Source of the DNA: Phoronis ovalis
Taxonomy: Eukaryota; Phoronida; Phoronidae
Direction: 5' to 3'
NCBI GenBank assembly: GCA_028565635.1
Contig: JAOXYB010055834.1
Location: forward strand, 1 to 25,598
Length of the DNA stretch: 25,598 nucleotides
In this document: one piece after another, positions 1 to 10,719 of the stretch
Position numbering within the stretch: position 1 is the stretch's first letter
How the letters are laid out: every line of letters starts with the position of its first letter
Program-made: the position numbers and the translations under genes
The notes under the pieces: generated by a model
What the model saw: the letters and a program-made list of their open reading frames with translations, nothing else
What the model was told of the DNA's origin: nothing
Databases searched by the model: none

Positions 1-420
1 CACGAGGCCTATGCCACCCGGTTATGGCACCATTAAATTGATCTTTTATACACTTATGCCGAATACAGGGTTCGTTTCCAACAGCATGTCGCAGAGTTAT
101 CAAGATCCGTGGTTTACCATGGGTACCGGCTAGTATACTACTAAATCTCTAGTGTCCGTCTGTCACTCTTTCCACCAAATATCTTCAAAACTATTACATG
201 TAGAATCATGATCTTTCACACTTCGTAGGTATCGACGATGGCTCGGGTTCCTAAATTTTTGGGGTCAATCGGTCCACGATATCATATTTAATGGGTCATT
301 TTTGAACCTCTTGCATCATTATTTTTTGCCTGTGAGAGTCACGTGAACATATCTGAACTCGGCTTTACGTGACCTACATCTCTATCAAGATCCATGGTTT
401 ACCATATTTATCTTAGATTC
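1..420. repeat. Segment bounded by a 23-bp direct repeat
   Basis: TATCAAGATCC-(G/A)-TGGTTTACCAT occurs at 98-120 and again at 383-405, with one mismatch, 285 bp apart. The sequence is less AT-rich than its surroundings. It may be a dispersed repeat or part of a mobile element. No coding sequence was seen. Confidence 0.4.
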
Positions 421-1559
421 CACATACAAAGGCAATTTTTAAAAAATATTTAAACATTCACAACCATTGCAGATAAAAATTGTTATATAAATAATGTTGA
501 AAGATTGTCCAAATTCATTCTCATCATCACCACTTCCATTAAAACCTCACAAAATTTTCATAGTATTTAACAGTTTTTTTTTCATATAGCACAACCTGGC
601 TTCTGAATCCAATGATGAAAAGCAATTATTGAGATTCAGCTGAACCACACAGTCCAATTCACTTTTCTTCAAATTGAGACAGAGTTTGTACAGCAGATGG
701 AAAGATAATGACTTTAAGAAAAACCACCATTTTAGCTTGAAATATAAAACCAATTCAAAGTATTATCATGTACACACTCAGATGTTTCAGGTTATGCTGA
801 GAAATTTAATAAATAGCAACTAAAGCTTTGAGATCTTTTGAAGGATTCACATATTATTTAGTCAATTTTTATATCACAATGCCTAAAGGTCTTTACAACA
901 GGATGCTAGCTGTCTCTAGAAATATAAGTTTTCTATTTGCTGGAAACTTACTCGAGGAATATCAAAAAGGTATGTATGTATTTTCGTGTTCATTGTTTTT
1001 GTCAATCCTATTACTGGAGTAATATCACTTAATCATTTCAAAATAATTACTAAATTTAGTTCTTTTTCTAGAGAAGATAGAAGGTGCTTTGTGATAGTTG
1101 CTTGTTTTGTGCTATTTAATTGTTAATAAAGTATCAATATAAGTAGCTTGTCCAAAGGCTGTATGGCTAAAATGTTGCATAATATATTATTTCACAAGTT
1201 AAAAGGAAAAAATCTTTACAATATTTTCAGTGTGTATATAATGCTTACAACCAAAATAATGTTTCTAAAATTTCACTGTTATGCCCTTATAGTTATGGTT
1301 AGAAAACAATTCTAAAGATTAATTATAAACTTCATGAACTTAATTTTTATTATATTTTCATCAGAATTAAAAGTACCATACAAGAACAAAAAAGATAGCA
1401 TAAAAATTTCAGAATGTTGTAAAGTCTGGACAAAAGGAAATTAGTTGAGGTTCATACTTTCCAGTTTTGTTGACAATAAATACATGCATCTGGATTACTA
1501 GTATAGACTATTACCAGATGTGCTTTTTGAACTTTTATAGGACAGGATGCTGGCAAAAA
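421..1559. other. Non-coding stretch, nothing recognised
   Basis: AT-rich sequence with many stops in all frames. One short frame (828-1019) ends at a possible donor (AAAAAG|GTATGT at 967), but its residues match nothing in IGHMBP2 and it was not accepted as an exon. Confidence 0.5.
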
Positions 1560-1860
1560 TAGACTTCCAAGACTGAGGGGGTAGAGGGTACCCCCAAAGG
1601 TACAATGTAAAATTTGTCAATGCTCGCTGCTCACACTTAACAAGAAAAATTAAAAACCAAAAAAAAAAATGGTTGCCAAAAAAAACCGTCGCCGAAAAAA
1701 TCGACGAAAAAAACCAAAACAAATAGTTAACGTAATTAAAAAATGGTTGTCAAAAGACAATTCTTGCTGCTCGCACTTAACAGACCAAGGCAATGCTCGC
1801 TGCTCATATTTAACAGACCCAATGCTTGCTGCCCATGATGCCCCCCCCCCCCTATAGCTT
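1560..1860. repeat. Degenerate GCTCGCTGCTC minisatellite with A-rich core and C tract
   Basis: Units related to AATGCTCGCTGCTCACACTT occur near 1619, 1762, 1791 and 1821. They flank an A-rich stretch (1645-1745) and end in a run of C at about 1842-1853. It is a simple-sequence cluster with no gene. Confidence 0.55.
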
Positions 1861-2171
1861 TCAAGACTAATACTTTTAGGGTGCATATGACATACTTAAA
1901 TTTGAAAGGCAATAAAACCCATCACTAGCAGAACAAGTTGTTGAAACTAGACATTTATCATATTGTCTAATGCCCAGCATCCAACGTGTATGATTTTTTT
2001 TCATTTATTTAGAAAAGAATAGAATATTACGTCATGCATTATATTCTAGTTTATCATTGTTTTGATTGAGTTCTCTTATTCGAAATGGCTGTATCTGCTG
2101 TCCGATGCATTACGCCAGGAAGTACTGACCATATGTTTAGATGGGATGTGCAGCCCAAACTCAAAATATCC

Positions 2172-2350
2172 ACCCATTTTTAGGGATTTTGGTCTCAAAA
2201 ATTGACCCATTTTTAAGGTTTTTCTGTCACAAAAAGGACCAATTTTTAAGGTTTTTTCTTGGTTTCCTGGAATTTTAGGGTTTGTTGAATCTTTATGGAC
2301 ATTTCTGTGAAATGTGAACCCATTATTAGGGATTAATTTGCGATAAAGTG
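2172..2350. repeat. 33-bp minisatellite (ACCCATTTTTA-type)
   Basis: Units begin ACCCATTTTTA at 2172 and 2205 (exactly 33 bp each), a diverged longer unit starts at 2238, and another 33-bp unit runs 2318-2350. A further partial unit starts at 2351. The 33-bp period makes false open frames on both strands. Confidence 0.7.
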
Positions 2351-2369
2351 ACCGATTTGGGCCACCAAT

Positions 2370-3055
2370 GTATAGCCTGCTAAGAACCACCTTTGAATCT
2401 CCCAAGCAGTGGTTTGTCTTTGTGGCTAATATGGCCAACCAGTCAGCCATATTGGAAGTATTCTGGTTTTATGCACAGAGAACTAGATTCGTACTGGCAT
2501 TTAACCTACTTGTCAGTCATTTTAAAATGTCACCTTGGCTATTACACCCACCAACCTATGACCTTCCTAATACCACCTTTGATTCGTCCAGGCAGCGCTT
2601 CATCTTTGTGTTTATAGATGCAATATTATGTGCCCTCTCGGTAAAAGACATGGCTGCCAGTTGGCCATATTGGAAGTAGTCTAAGTCAAAATTATGTATT
2701 TATGGTACCTGTACTTACTCTGTACTAAATATGAAGCTGATCGAATAAAAACTGAAGCTGTTACTACGACATGCAGTCTTGAGAACCAACATGGCCACCA
2801 GTCGGCCATGTTGGAAGTAATTCAGGTCAATAATATTTATAACCTGTACTTTGACCTGCACTGTACCGAATATAGAGCTGATTAGATTTAAACTGACACA
2901 GTTATTGCGAGACAAAGAAAGTGTTATGTATGGTAAAAAATGTCGAAGATTCCTACCGGCATTTACGACCACCAACCTTTAACCTTCCTAGAACCACCTT
3001 TGAATCGTCCAGGCAGTGCTTCATCTTTGCTGCTATAGATACAACGTTACGGAAA
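2370..3055. repeat. Diverged repeat family with hairpin core
   Basis: Two related modules recur. One is ACCACCTTTGA-TC--CCAGGCAG (about 2390, 2573, 2994). The other is an inverted repeat around GCCATATTGGAAGTA (about 2429-2458, 2648-2678, 2786-2819). A TGTAC-AATAT-GAGCTGAT module occurs at about 2721 and 2863. The best hairpin is 2786-2814. This may be a non-autonomous mobile element or tandem array. No transposase was seen. Confidence 0.6.
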
Positions 3056-4220
3056 TATATTATCGACTGATAGTTTGCTACAAATTTCATGTTCAGTGCT
3101 AAAAAAAATTATAGGAATTATATCTGTTTTTGATAAATTTCAGGTATATGTAGGAAATTACAGGGCAAGCAAAGCACCAAAAACTGAAATTGCAAAACAA
3201 CTGGAGAAACCCTACTTTAAGTATGGTTCGTATAAAAATATATCTGTAACAACTATCTCATAATCCTCAGATACACTAAAAATGTAAGTGTAACTATAAA
3301 TGTTTACTTTTTTAAGGCTTCACATTATTTGGCTACACATTATTCTACGGCTTATTCAACTTGTAACTATTCACTTTTTTATTAATAAGAGGCTTCATAC
3401 TTTTTTTCAGACAAATGCTACATAGAGTGCAAAGAATAATATTACTTGTAAATAAAAGTTTGATCAACTAACCAGGAACAGTGAAGTTGCTCTATAATAA
3501 TCAACAATAATAAATGGATAGAAACGGAATTTTTAGTACTCTTTGTTTCATATTGTATAAAGAATCAAATTTTTGTGATGACTTAAGGAAAAACGAAATG
3601 CCCACTAAAACATAATTAGCAAAGTGAAAACAGGATGGTGACCTAATATGAAACAGTACATTTTGAATTTTTGCAACACATGGTTTTTCACAAAAAGAAT
3701 GCTAAAACTATTGGGTGACAGTTTACATTTAAAAACGGTATTCTGGTTTAGTTTTTCCTCAAGATATCATGAAAATTCGATTTGTATACTTTAATATGCA
3801 TGAATGCGACAGTTATGCTGTTCGTTAAGATTAGTCATGCTGTTCGTTAAGATTATAGCTTATTAAAAAATGTATACAGAAGTTTTATGTAATGAATTAA
3901 AACATGTGCATCATATGGATTTTTAAAATTTCAGCATAATAACACTGAAAGGAGTTTTTGTTTAGAGTATTGTACACATACTGTGTGGATAATGACTCTT
4001 GCATATTATTACTGTTTGGGCTCAAGTGCCACCACAAATTTATGTACCGTTAATTATATGTTGGTAATACTTTTATATAACACTGCAAACTTAAACTAAT
4101 ATATTTCTTTACTAATATGTACTTCTCAAAATGTTTGTAATTGTGTTACTTAACCTAATTGCGACACATTTAATAATTGCAACATGTAAATATGTTAGAA
4201 TTAAGCATTTATTAAGTCAG
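3056..4220. other. Non-coding stretch, nothing recognised
   Basis: AT-rich, no convincing exon. A direct repeat GTTATGCTGTTCGTTAAGATTA-type appears twice around 3812-3856. A frame at 3144-3222 has lysine-rich coding-like residues but no supported splice sites or family match. Confidence 0.5.
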
Positions 4221-4480
4221 CATATGCGTATGTTACAGGTTCAACATATGCATATGTTATGAATAAAGCATGTGCGTATGTTAAAAATTCCATCATATGC
4301 ATATGCTACTAGTCTAACATATGTATATGCTACGAGTCCAACATATACATATGCTACAAGTGCAACATACATGTATGTATTATGTTACATATCCAACATG
4401 TGCATATGCTGTATGTATTGTGATGCTATGCTATCAACCATATGCATATGTTCCAACATATAGATATTCCTATTTCCCAG
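4221..4480. repeat. 24-bp tandem repeat with palindromic core
   Basis: About ten units of CATATGCATATG plus a variable TTACAAGTCCAA-like half. Units at 4221-4244, 4245-4268, 4294-4317, 4318-4341, 4342-4365 and 4457-4480 are exactly 24 bp. Others (4269-4293, 4366-4396, 4397-4438, 4439-4456) vary in length. The core CATATGCATATG is its own reverse complement. The array lies in the intron 183 bp before the first IGHMBP2 exon found. Confidence 0.8.
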
Positions 4481-4662
4481 CATATAAAGATATAGTTTGT
4501 AATGGGTCGAGTTAGATTGGAACATGATTAAGAATTCTAAATTTGAAATTGATTTGTCCACTCTTGTTCTAAATTTACTGTTGTCCACATAAATAGTCAG
4601 GTTTCCTGTTTTGTGTTTTTTCAAAAGGAATATAAGGTAATTATGTCAGTTTTTGTTTTCAG

Positions 4663-4760
4663 GCTATGGAGGCTGCATGTTGGATGGCTTTGTTGAAAGG
4701 TCCAAGATGTATCCTTGCTGGTGATCACCAGCAACTACCACCAACAATATTATCCCGCAA
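4663..4760 (+). CDS. IGHMBP2: IGHMBP2 exon with helicase motif III
   Basis: This exon follows a TTTTCAG acceptor and ends at CGCAA|GTAAGT. It starts in phase 0 with AMEAACW, the residues that follow the DEAxQ Walker B box in the family, and carries [12 protein letters not shown] (motif III) near 4711-4743. The last two bases (AA) complete a lysine codon with the next exon. It is the leftmost exon found. No Walker A or B sequence was seen in 1-4662. Confidence 0.93.
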
Positions 4761-7700
4761 GTAAGTCAAAGCTTGCATGGAATGATAGGATTTCAGAGGA
4801 TTGTGATTTGACTTTAAAAGATCTCTAGAAGAAAATTTCAAGTCATGGCACTGATGGTCATTTGAATCTAAATAAAGTATCCGTACATAAAGTCTTTTAA
4901 ATTTTTGAATGTGTTACTATCTCTGAAGACTATCTTAATTTACATTTCTTTTAGAGCTGCCAAAGAAGGTTTGGAAGTAACTCTAATGGAACGACAACTG
5001 AAACTACATGATGATATTGTCAAGATGTTAACTACACAGTATAGAATGAATAAGCTTATAATGGAGTGGTCCTCTCAACAGCTGTATGATGGGAAATTGA
5101 TTGCTCATGAATCGGTAGCCAATCATATATTAAGGTATCTAATCATTATTACATCAGTGAATTATTCATGATAGACGATTGAGCTATGTTAGAATAACCT
5201 TGACTATTTCCGTTTTGTGAATTCAAACGCAGATCTCCACATGCACGTGCAATTCATTCACAAAATTGAGCATTCTGGGTTACATTTCAGTACAAGACTG
5301 GGGGCTCGACCAAGTGCATGCAAACAGTCTTTTCAGATGATAATTACTTCTTAATATAAATGTTAACTTTCGCCCATCCTAATAATTCTATCAGAATGTT
5401 TTGCTTCTTTTTTCCAATTACCCACTTATTTCTTTTTTGTGAAGTTTAACACAAAGTTACCAGAAATATTTTTGCAAATTACAATGATATTAGTTTTTTA
5501 TTTGCCTTGTAGTGATATACCTGGAGTATGCAGCAATGATGATACAAGCATTCCACTGTTACTTATTGATACAGCTGGTTGTGATCTGCATGAGTTGGAT
5601 GTACCTGAGGAAGTGTCAAAAGGCAATGAAGGTACAATACAAATGGTTTTTAAGAAACATTTGAAAAATAAAGCGAAAGAATATTTGGCACTCTAGTAAT
5701 TAAAAGATTAGAAGAGATTGATATTTCTATCTCTACATATTTTACACAGTCTGGAATATCTATTTTTGAGGATGAAGCCAAAAGGCAACTTTGAATTATG
5801 GATTATGTGTAGTTATTATGAATTGCTTGTCTTTCTTAATCATGGTGACAGTGTATGAGGAGGATTCAAATTAATACAAACATTGATTATTTCTTAGGGG
5901 AAGCTGACCTGGTAGCAATCCATGTTGATAATCTGATAAAGAATGGTCTTAGAGCTGACGATATTGCAATTATAGCACCATATAATTTACAGGTTAGTAA
6001 TCAGAATTATTTCGGAAAAAATAAGTTGCGTTGTCTAGCTAGCTTGAAACTTAATAGTTCTGTTCTATACTATTTGTGCTAGAGACAAACTTAGTGAAAC
6101 TAAGACACTAGCGAAATAAGTTTTTTTCTCAAAAAATAAACAAGTATAAAAATTATTGTGGCTATTGCTATTGTTGTTATAATAAAAAAAATGCTTTTTC
6201 ATAGGTTGACTTGCTACGAATACGCCTGTCTCAACAATACCCAGGCTTAGAGATTAAGTCTGTAGATGGTTTTCAAGGCAGAGAGAAAGAAGCTGTTATT
6301 ATCTCATTGGTTAGGTCGAACAAAACGGGTAAAGACTGAAATTATAAGTAGCAGAATTTATGTTTGTGTCTGATTTAAAAAATCTGTTATACAGAAATAT
6401 TTTATTAACCAGCAGATAATAATGTTTTGTTTTCTGACTATTGCAGAACTCTTTATCTTTCAAAATTATCACTGGGGGATCTGAAAGTGTGTTAATTAGG
6501 GGAATATTGTATTAAAGTTCAGCTATCAGGGAGAGGTTACACAATATTACAATAATATAACAAATTTCCCTTAAAAATATCAAGTTTCATTTACGATATC
6601 ATCATTTTAGTATAGTGTATCCTGATTTGCGTATGCGATACAAGTCTTTGTTATAGCTTATTTGCACAGTTTATATGCCAAGTAACCAAGAATGTAATTT
6701 TGTTGTCTAGGAGAAATTGGCTTTCTTGCTGAAAATCGTCGAATTAATGTGGCCATTACTCGAGCGAGGCGTCATCTTGCTGTGGTTTGTGATTCAGAAA
6801 CAGTTGGCCATCATGACTTTTTAAAGTCACTTGTTGAGTATTTATCAGCCAATGGTGAAGTGAGATCAGCACATCAGTATAAAATGGGTAAGGCATGCTA
6901 GTCAAAGACAGACGAAATCTACAGTATTTTACAGTTTTCTTACACTTATTCATCATCTGTCTCCTTTTACAATGGCAGCCTAGTTAATTTGGAAAAAAAA
7001 ATGTTTTTGGATTTCATATTATTTTATCATTTTATGCCTTCTGTTCTGTTTGTTTTGTGTATTGGTGAAACTTGTATTACCTTTAAAATCGATGTTTTAC
7101 AAGGAAAATAACAATTGATATTACTTTATATGAAGACTATATACTGTAGATGTTCATTCAAGAAATAATATAATTAGTTAATACCGTACAAATCACTGGT
7201 GCACACAAAGATGCCTATTTTTTATTATTTGTTTATTAGTTTTTTTGGTTAACGAAGTCATATTTTCACCAAATGTTTATATATGGAGACATAGTACATA
7301 AATGATGTAAACAATATATAGTAGGAACAGGTACTTGATACAGTTCACTTCAGGTAATCAAAGTTCTTTCTACAGATCATTCTGTTGGTGAGGTATCCAG
7401 TAGACCTGAACATGTACAGGCAAAGTTGAACATTACTGGTGCAAAGCCTAAAAAATTGAAAGAAAAACCTGCACATAGCACTAAAAACAAAGCAAATCCA
7501 AAACAAGGAGCAGTCATTTCAAGTCAAAGGTTAATTGGTGGTGCTGCTAAAGATGCCAAAAAAAATGTTGAAAGGTAGGATAGTCATGTGTATTTGCTTC
7601 AATGAAGACTTAAAAATAAAATGCACTATAATATGTTTTATGAAACTAAACATGGAAATGAATATAGTTAAAAAGTAGTGTGTAGTTGCTTTTATTGTTA

Positions 7701-8128
7701 ACTGTGCTTGTTTAGCGAAATATTTATAGTGATATATATCATTTGAGTTCTGTTAAAAATAAGGGATTACAATATCCAGTAGTAACAGAAAAAACAAGCC
7801 AAACTTTCCTTTTAATATTACAAAATTTTAGCTAAGTAACATGTACAAAAGTAATTTTACAAAACATTTTTTTTTTAAATGTATGTTTTAAAAAATACAT
7901 GCATGACTAAATAACTCAGAAAAGACATACTGTTTCTTTATTATAGAATTCTAAAAAAAAAATGTGTAGAAACACCGTTGTGAAACATTAGTTATTTCTT
8001 ATAGTTACGTGCCGGATTGGGAAGAAGAAATAAGAAGCAAAATTGTTGAATTTGCCACAGACCATGTAACAACTATTTATGCATTTCCACCACACCTTGC
8101 ATCTAAACAAAGGTATTTTGTACATGAG
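4663..8128 (+). CDS. IGHMBP2: IGHMBP2-like helicase gene, partial (eight exons)
   Basis: IGHMBP2 is a cytoplasmic/nuclear Upf1-like superfamily 1B helicase, ATP-dependent and 5'-to-3' on RNA and DNA, linked to ribosomes and tRNA. Eight exons bounded by AG/GT join in one frame: 4663-4760, 4955-5134, 5513-5631, 5898-5992, 6205-6328, 6711-6887, 7376-7574 and 8005-8128. They total 1116 nt, or 372 codons, without a stop. In order they encode helicase motif III (GDHQQLPPT), a QYRM motif, an LLIDTAG segment, a PYNLQ segment, motif V ([11 protein letters not shown]), motif VI ([11 protein letters not shown]), a lysine-rich linker and the start of an R3H domain. The Walker A and B exons must lie left of the window, since the first exon begins just where Walker B ends in the family. 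The end of R3H and the AN1 zinc finger were not found. The longer introns (5135-5512, 6329-6710, 6888-7375, 7575-8004) show nothing else. Confidence 0.93.
4955..5134 (+). CDS. IGHMBP2: IGHMBP2 exon with QYRM motif
   Basis: The acceptor is TTTTAG and the donor AG|GTATCT. The exon encodes [14 protein letters not shown] through SVANHIL, with the TTQYRM helicase motif at about 5034-5048. It matches the segment between motif III and the second RecA-like domain of IGHMBP2. Its start agrees with the phase left by the preceding exon. Confidence 0.93.
5513..5631 (+). CDS. IGHMBP2: IGHMBP2 exon, start of second RecA domain
   Basis: The acceptor is TTGTAG and the donor AAG|GTACAA. The exon encodes [12 protein letters not shown], then [17 protein letters not shown] and VSKGNEG. 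This is the loop and first strand of RecA domain 2, close to the vertebrate protein. It ends one base into the glycine codon completed by the next exon. Confidence 0.92.
5898..5992 (+). CDS. IGHMBP2: IGHMBP2 exon with PYNLQ segment
   Basis: The acceptor is TTCTTAG and the donor CAG|GTTAGT. The exon encodes [18 protein letters not shown] then [11 protein letters not shown], the conserved strand of RecA domain 2 that precedes the VDLLR segment in the following exon. It ends in phase 0. Confidence 0.92.
6205..6328 (+). CDS. IGHMBP2: IGHMBP2 exon with helicase motif V
   Basis: The acceptor is TTCATAG and the donor ACGG|GTAAAG. The exon encodes [18 protein letters not shown], then motif V ([11 protein letters not shown], about 6259-6291) and [11 protein letters not shown]. 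The split glycine codon is completed by the next exon. Confidence 0.93.
6711..6887 (+). CDS. IGHMBP2: IGHMBP2 exon with helicase motif VI
   Basis: The acceptor is TGTCTAG and the donor ATGG|GTAAGG. The exon encodes [11 protein letters not shown], then motif VI ([17 protein letters not shown], about 6746-6796), then the [11 protein letters not shown] segment that closes the helicase core. The arginine-finger pattern TRARRH is intact. Confidence 0.93.
7376..7574 (+). CDS. IGHMBP2: IGHMBP2 exon, basic linker between helicase and R3H
   Basis: The acceptor is TTTCTACAG and the donor GAAAG|GTAGGA. The exon encodes a hydrophilic, lysine- and serine-rich stretch (for example [16 protein letters not shown]). 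This is the poorly conserved linker expected between the helicase core and the R3H domain. Identity rests on position and matching phases at both ends rather than on conserved residues. Confidence 0.85.
8005..8128 (+). CDS. IGHMBP2: IGHMBP2 exon, first half of R3H domain
   Basis: The acceptor is CTTATAG and the donor CATGAG|GTAAGT. The exon encodes [13 protein letters not shown], then FPPHL, then QRYFVHE, matching the opening helix and strand of the R3H single-strand nucleic-acid-binding domain. The domain's arginine/histidine core should follow in the next exon, which was not found in the remaining 17.4 kb. If the intron were retained, translation would stop at TAG 8135-8137, two codons into it, and AATAAA lies at 8214-8219. 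The 3' part of this exon is duplicated as a relic at 13901-13960. Confidence 0.92.
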
Positions 8129-9752
8129 GTAAGTTAGAATAAGCATGTTTTTACAAAGGAAGTTCTTCAATTAATACAACTATATTGAATCTGAATAATA
8201 ATGCAATGACATAAATAAAAAAGCACTATGCTTTGTAAATGTAACCCAAAACTCATGATAATTTCTGGAGCTTATGGCATTCCATAAGAAATTATACATT
8301 AGTGAATGAATTACATCAATCCAAGTCTTAAAAGAATACAATATGGCCTGTTCCACTTTCCGTTGTTGAAGGGAAGACGAAGCATAGGTGAGAGGTCTGT
8401 AATCACTTTATGAAGATAATATATTTTCATATAAAGTATAATATATACTGTGCTTGATGAGGGTTTTCTAAAGATTGCCTGGTACTGAACGATGGAAATC
8501 TGAACAGCTTTATGAGAATTAAAGTATCATATTTGCGTAACATTTATGGGTGAACTTGTCCAAAAGGTTGAACTGAGTTTAGCAAACATACCATTAATAG
8601 ATAATTACAAAAATCCACAACATGTAGTATGTATTTAAAAAAAATTGGGCTAACAGTGTTGGCTAAAACAAGGCAAATAATCCATCCAGAAGCATGGAAG
8701 TCGGTACAAATGCTACAACAACATTGACTATTAACTTAACATTGTACTAGACAATAACTAGAAGTACCTTTTGAGGGAAAGCAATAAATCGTGTCTGATA
8801 AATATTTGATCAGACGTGTAAATCTCTCAAATGGTCAGGCATAGCTAGTTTTAATCTGTTCCAGAATTTATCCCTGGCTCGACCCTCCTCTTCTGGCCAT
8901 TCAATATATGTAAAGTTTCGTATGAAACAGCAAAGTTTGGGTTTTAAACTCTTTTGGGATTTTCTCTAAGAAAATCATGATAACTAATTGCCGTTTAAGT
9001 TCCAACAGTCTCATCAGCGCCATTTCTAATTCAAATGCTCCCCACTCACTATTCATGAATTTTTTTGTCATAACAATACTTTTAGCAATATTTTGGACAA
9101 TAGTCTGCCCTGGTTGGAAGTCACGATGATGAATGCAGAGATTGAATTTAGGGTTCTGACCATCCTCTAATTCTGCAGTATTTTTTACCCATTCAACGTC
9201 ATTTTTCATTGTAGCCAAAAATTCTTTAAATAAGCTTTGACACAGTCAGTCGAGTGGATTTTGTAATTCTGAAGGGAAGTATTTTTGAATTCTGAAAGGA
9301 AGTCACATGTCCCAATGACACTTTGATGCAGTTTATCTTCATTTTGTTTTAACCAGTCACGAAAAGATCGTAGTTCGTAACCACATTGAAAACTGTTACC
9401 AAGAAGAGAAATGGTTTGAAGAGCTTTCATATTTTGAAAATTATCTGCATATATTATAGTTATCTTATTTTTTGTCTAAATGCAAGTGGTTCATTGAAGT
9501 TAGCATAGAGAAAATTCTTGACCCAATAGCTTTATATTACTGATGCCATAATCAAGCTGTTAAGACTGGGCATACAGTCAAATATTCTGAAATAGGTTTT
9601 ATTTTTGTTGATATCTTGATAAACCAGAATTGACAGGTCAAATTTTTCATCAATGGTTTCCCTAGCATTTATTATATTCACCTGCCATCTCGCTAGTATC
9701 CTTATACACAAGGTAAACTGTTACTTATTTCTAGATTAGTCATTAATGATTT
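8075..9752. repeat. Duplicated block, left copy (R3H exon end, intron, psi-A)
   Basis: This segment aligns collinearly with 13901-15935. Matching landmarks are the exon end and GTAAGT, ATTGAATCTGA-TAATAA at about 8183 and 14001, CATAAGAAATTA at about 8283 and 14067, GAGGTCTGTAATCA at about 8392 and 14197, and then the TLR C-terminal coding region. Indels are frequent outside the coding part. Confidence 0.85.
8819..9752 (-). pseudogene. TLR pseudogene psi-A (C-terminal fragment of a TLR-A copy)
   Basis: On the - strand this region aligns with the 3' part of TLR-A (stop near 8819, fragment ending near 9752): the last leucine-rich repeats, the C-terminal cysteine cap and most of the TIR domain. 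It is dead for several visible reasons. About 150-170 bp are missing around 9212-9240, removing the membrane span, juxtamembrane region and TIR box 1. A 24-bp in-frame deletion near 9078 removes the conserved ESSRR segment. There is a frameshift near 8940, and cap cysteines are replaced (CGC became CGY). Nothing 5' of the cysteine cap's preceding repeats survives. It still has proline in box 2 (RDFQPG), where intact TLR-A has leucine. Confidence 0.9.
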
Positions 9753-9894
9753 TATTTACCAAAATAAATAAAAAGAGAGTTCAATTATAAGAGGCATAGA
9801 AATTTTTAAAATTTGGAAACAAATTTATCTCTTTGTTTATTTTTGCTTATTGACATAAACAAATTTAAAAAATTGAAATGAAATAAAAAGAATA

Positions 9895-10650
9895 CCTCCT
9901 TTTACAAACTCAAAATTTACATTAACAAGCTTCACACATATATCTGGAAAACCGTGCCTCAGATTTTTAAGGGTCGTTTCAAAATCAGATAATCTGGGCC
10001 TCTAAATTTTGAAAGCAGCTAAATGATTTAGCTGATATGGCAGATATTTCAGCATCACAACGTAGATTTTCTAATTCAGAAATGTTAAAACGCTTCAGAA
10101 TTTCTCTCTAAACATGCTATTTAGCAGCATCTGGGTCAAAATTACTTTTTACAACCAACCCCGGAATTTGACCTTGAAGGAAATTTATTTTTGCTTGAAA
10201 TATGGTAAACAAATATTGCAAATCTTCAATAAATGTTATACTGTTTAATCAATCTAACCTCTCAGATCTGGCTGAAAGCCACCTCAATCAGTTTCATTGA
10301 ATCAAGCACTAATGATGTACAGTAAGTGTTGTATGGCAATCTATGCATATGGATATGCCATATTTATTGCCTGTTGCATTGGGATCAACGGGACTAAGTT
10401 GACTATCTTTCATCATAATCAAGCCCATGAAAATTTAATATGGTTTTCAGTTGAATGAGGTTGATGTCTTCGGGTTGCAAATCAAGCAAATTTCTGCTGT
10501 TAGTCTCAAAATTATTACAACTTAATAACGGATTGTTCTTCTTTAATGTTCACAATGTCACTCTGAAAATTCCTCCAAGCAGAGAATGTTTGCAATATTT
10601 TACCGACTTTGCTCAGCAGGATCCTGAGATTTGCTTTCCTGTCAAATGCT
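9895..10650 (-). pseudogene. Unrecognised decayed coding remnant
   Basis: Read on the - strand, this stretch has protein-like blocks in shifting frames, broken by stops. About 10649-10518 gives 44 open codons beginning AFDRKANLRILLSKVGKI. About 10504-10409 contains LLDLQPEDINLIQLKTIL. About 10234-9995 contains FIEDLQYLFTIFQ, then two stops, then REILKRFNISELENL. About 9990-9896 contains DFETTLKNLRHGFPDICVK. Residue composition looks like a soluble alpha-helical protein. I do not recognise the family. It does not resemble the TLRs or IGHMBP2. It lies between psi-A and psi-B and may be a gene or retrocopy fragment. The alternative is chance open frames in AT-rich DNA. Confidence 0.35.
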
Positions 10651-10719
10651 CACATTCAAAACAAAATACATGCTCCCTCGATCTGTGGCGGTACCAAATA
10701 ATATATTATCTTCAATTGA

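Noticed and set aside
828-1022. Frame ending at a possible donor, considered as an IGHMBP2 exon
   Set aside because: Residues match no part of IGHMBP2, the frame has no ATG start, and no acceptor with matching phase was found.
2076-2679. Overlapping open frames of 74-124 codons
   Set aside because: They run through the 33-bp minisatellite and hairpin repeats. The protein repeats simply reflect DNA repeats.
3144-3222. Lysine-rich frame flanked by CAG and a possible splice site
   Set aside because: No family match and no good donor. It does not fit any IGHMBP2 segment or phase.
4272-4624. Tyr/Met-rich frames on both strands
   Set aside because: Produced by the 24-bp CATATG array. Low complexity with no support for coding.
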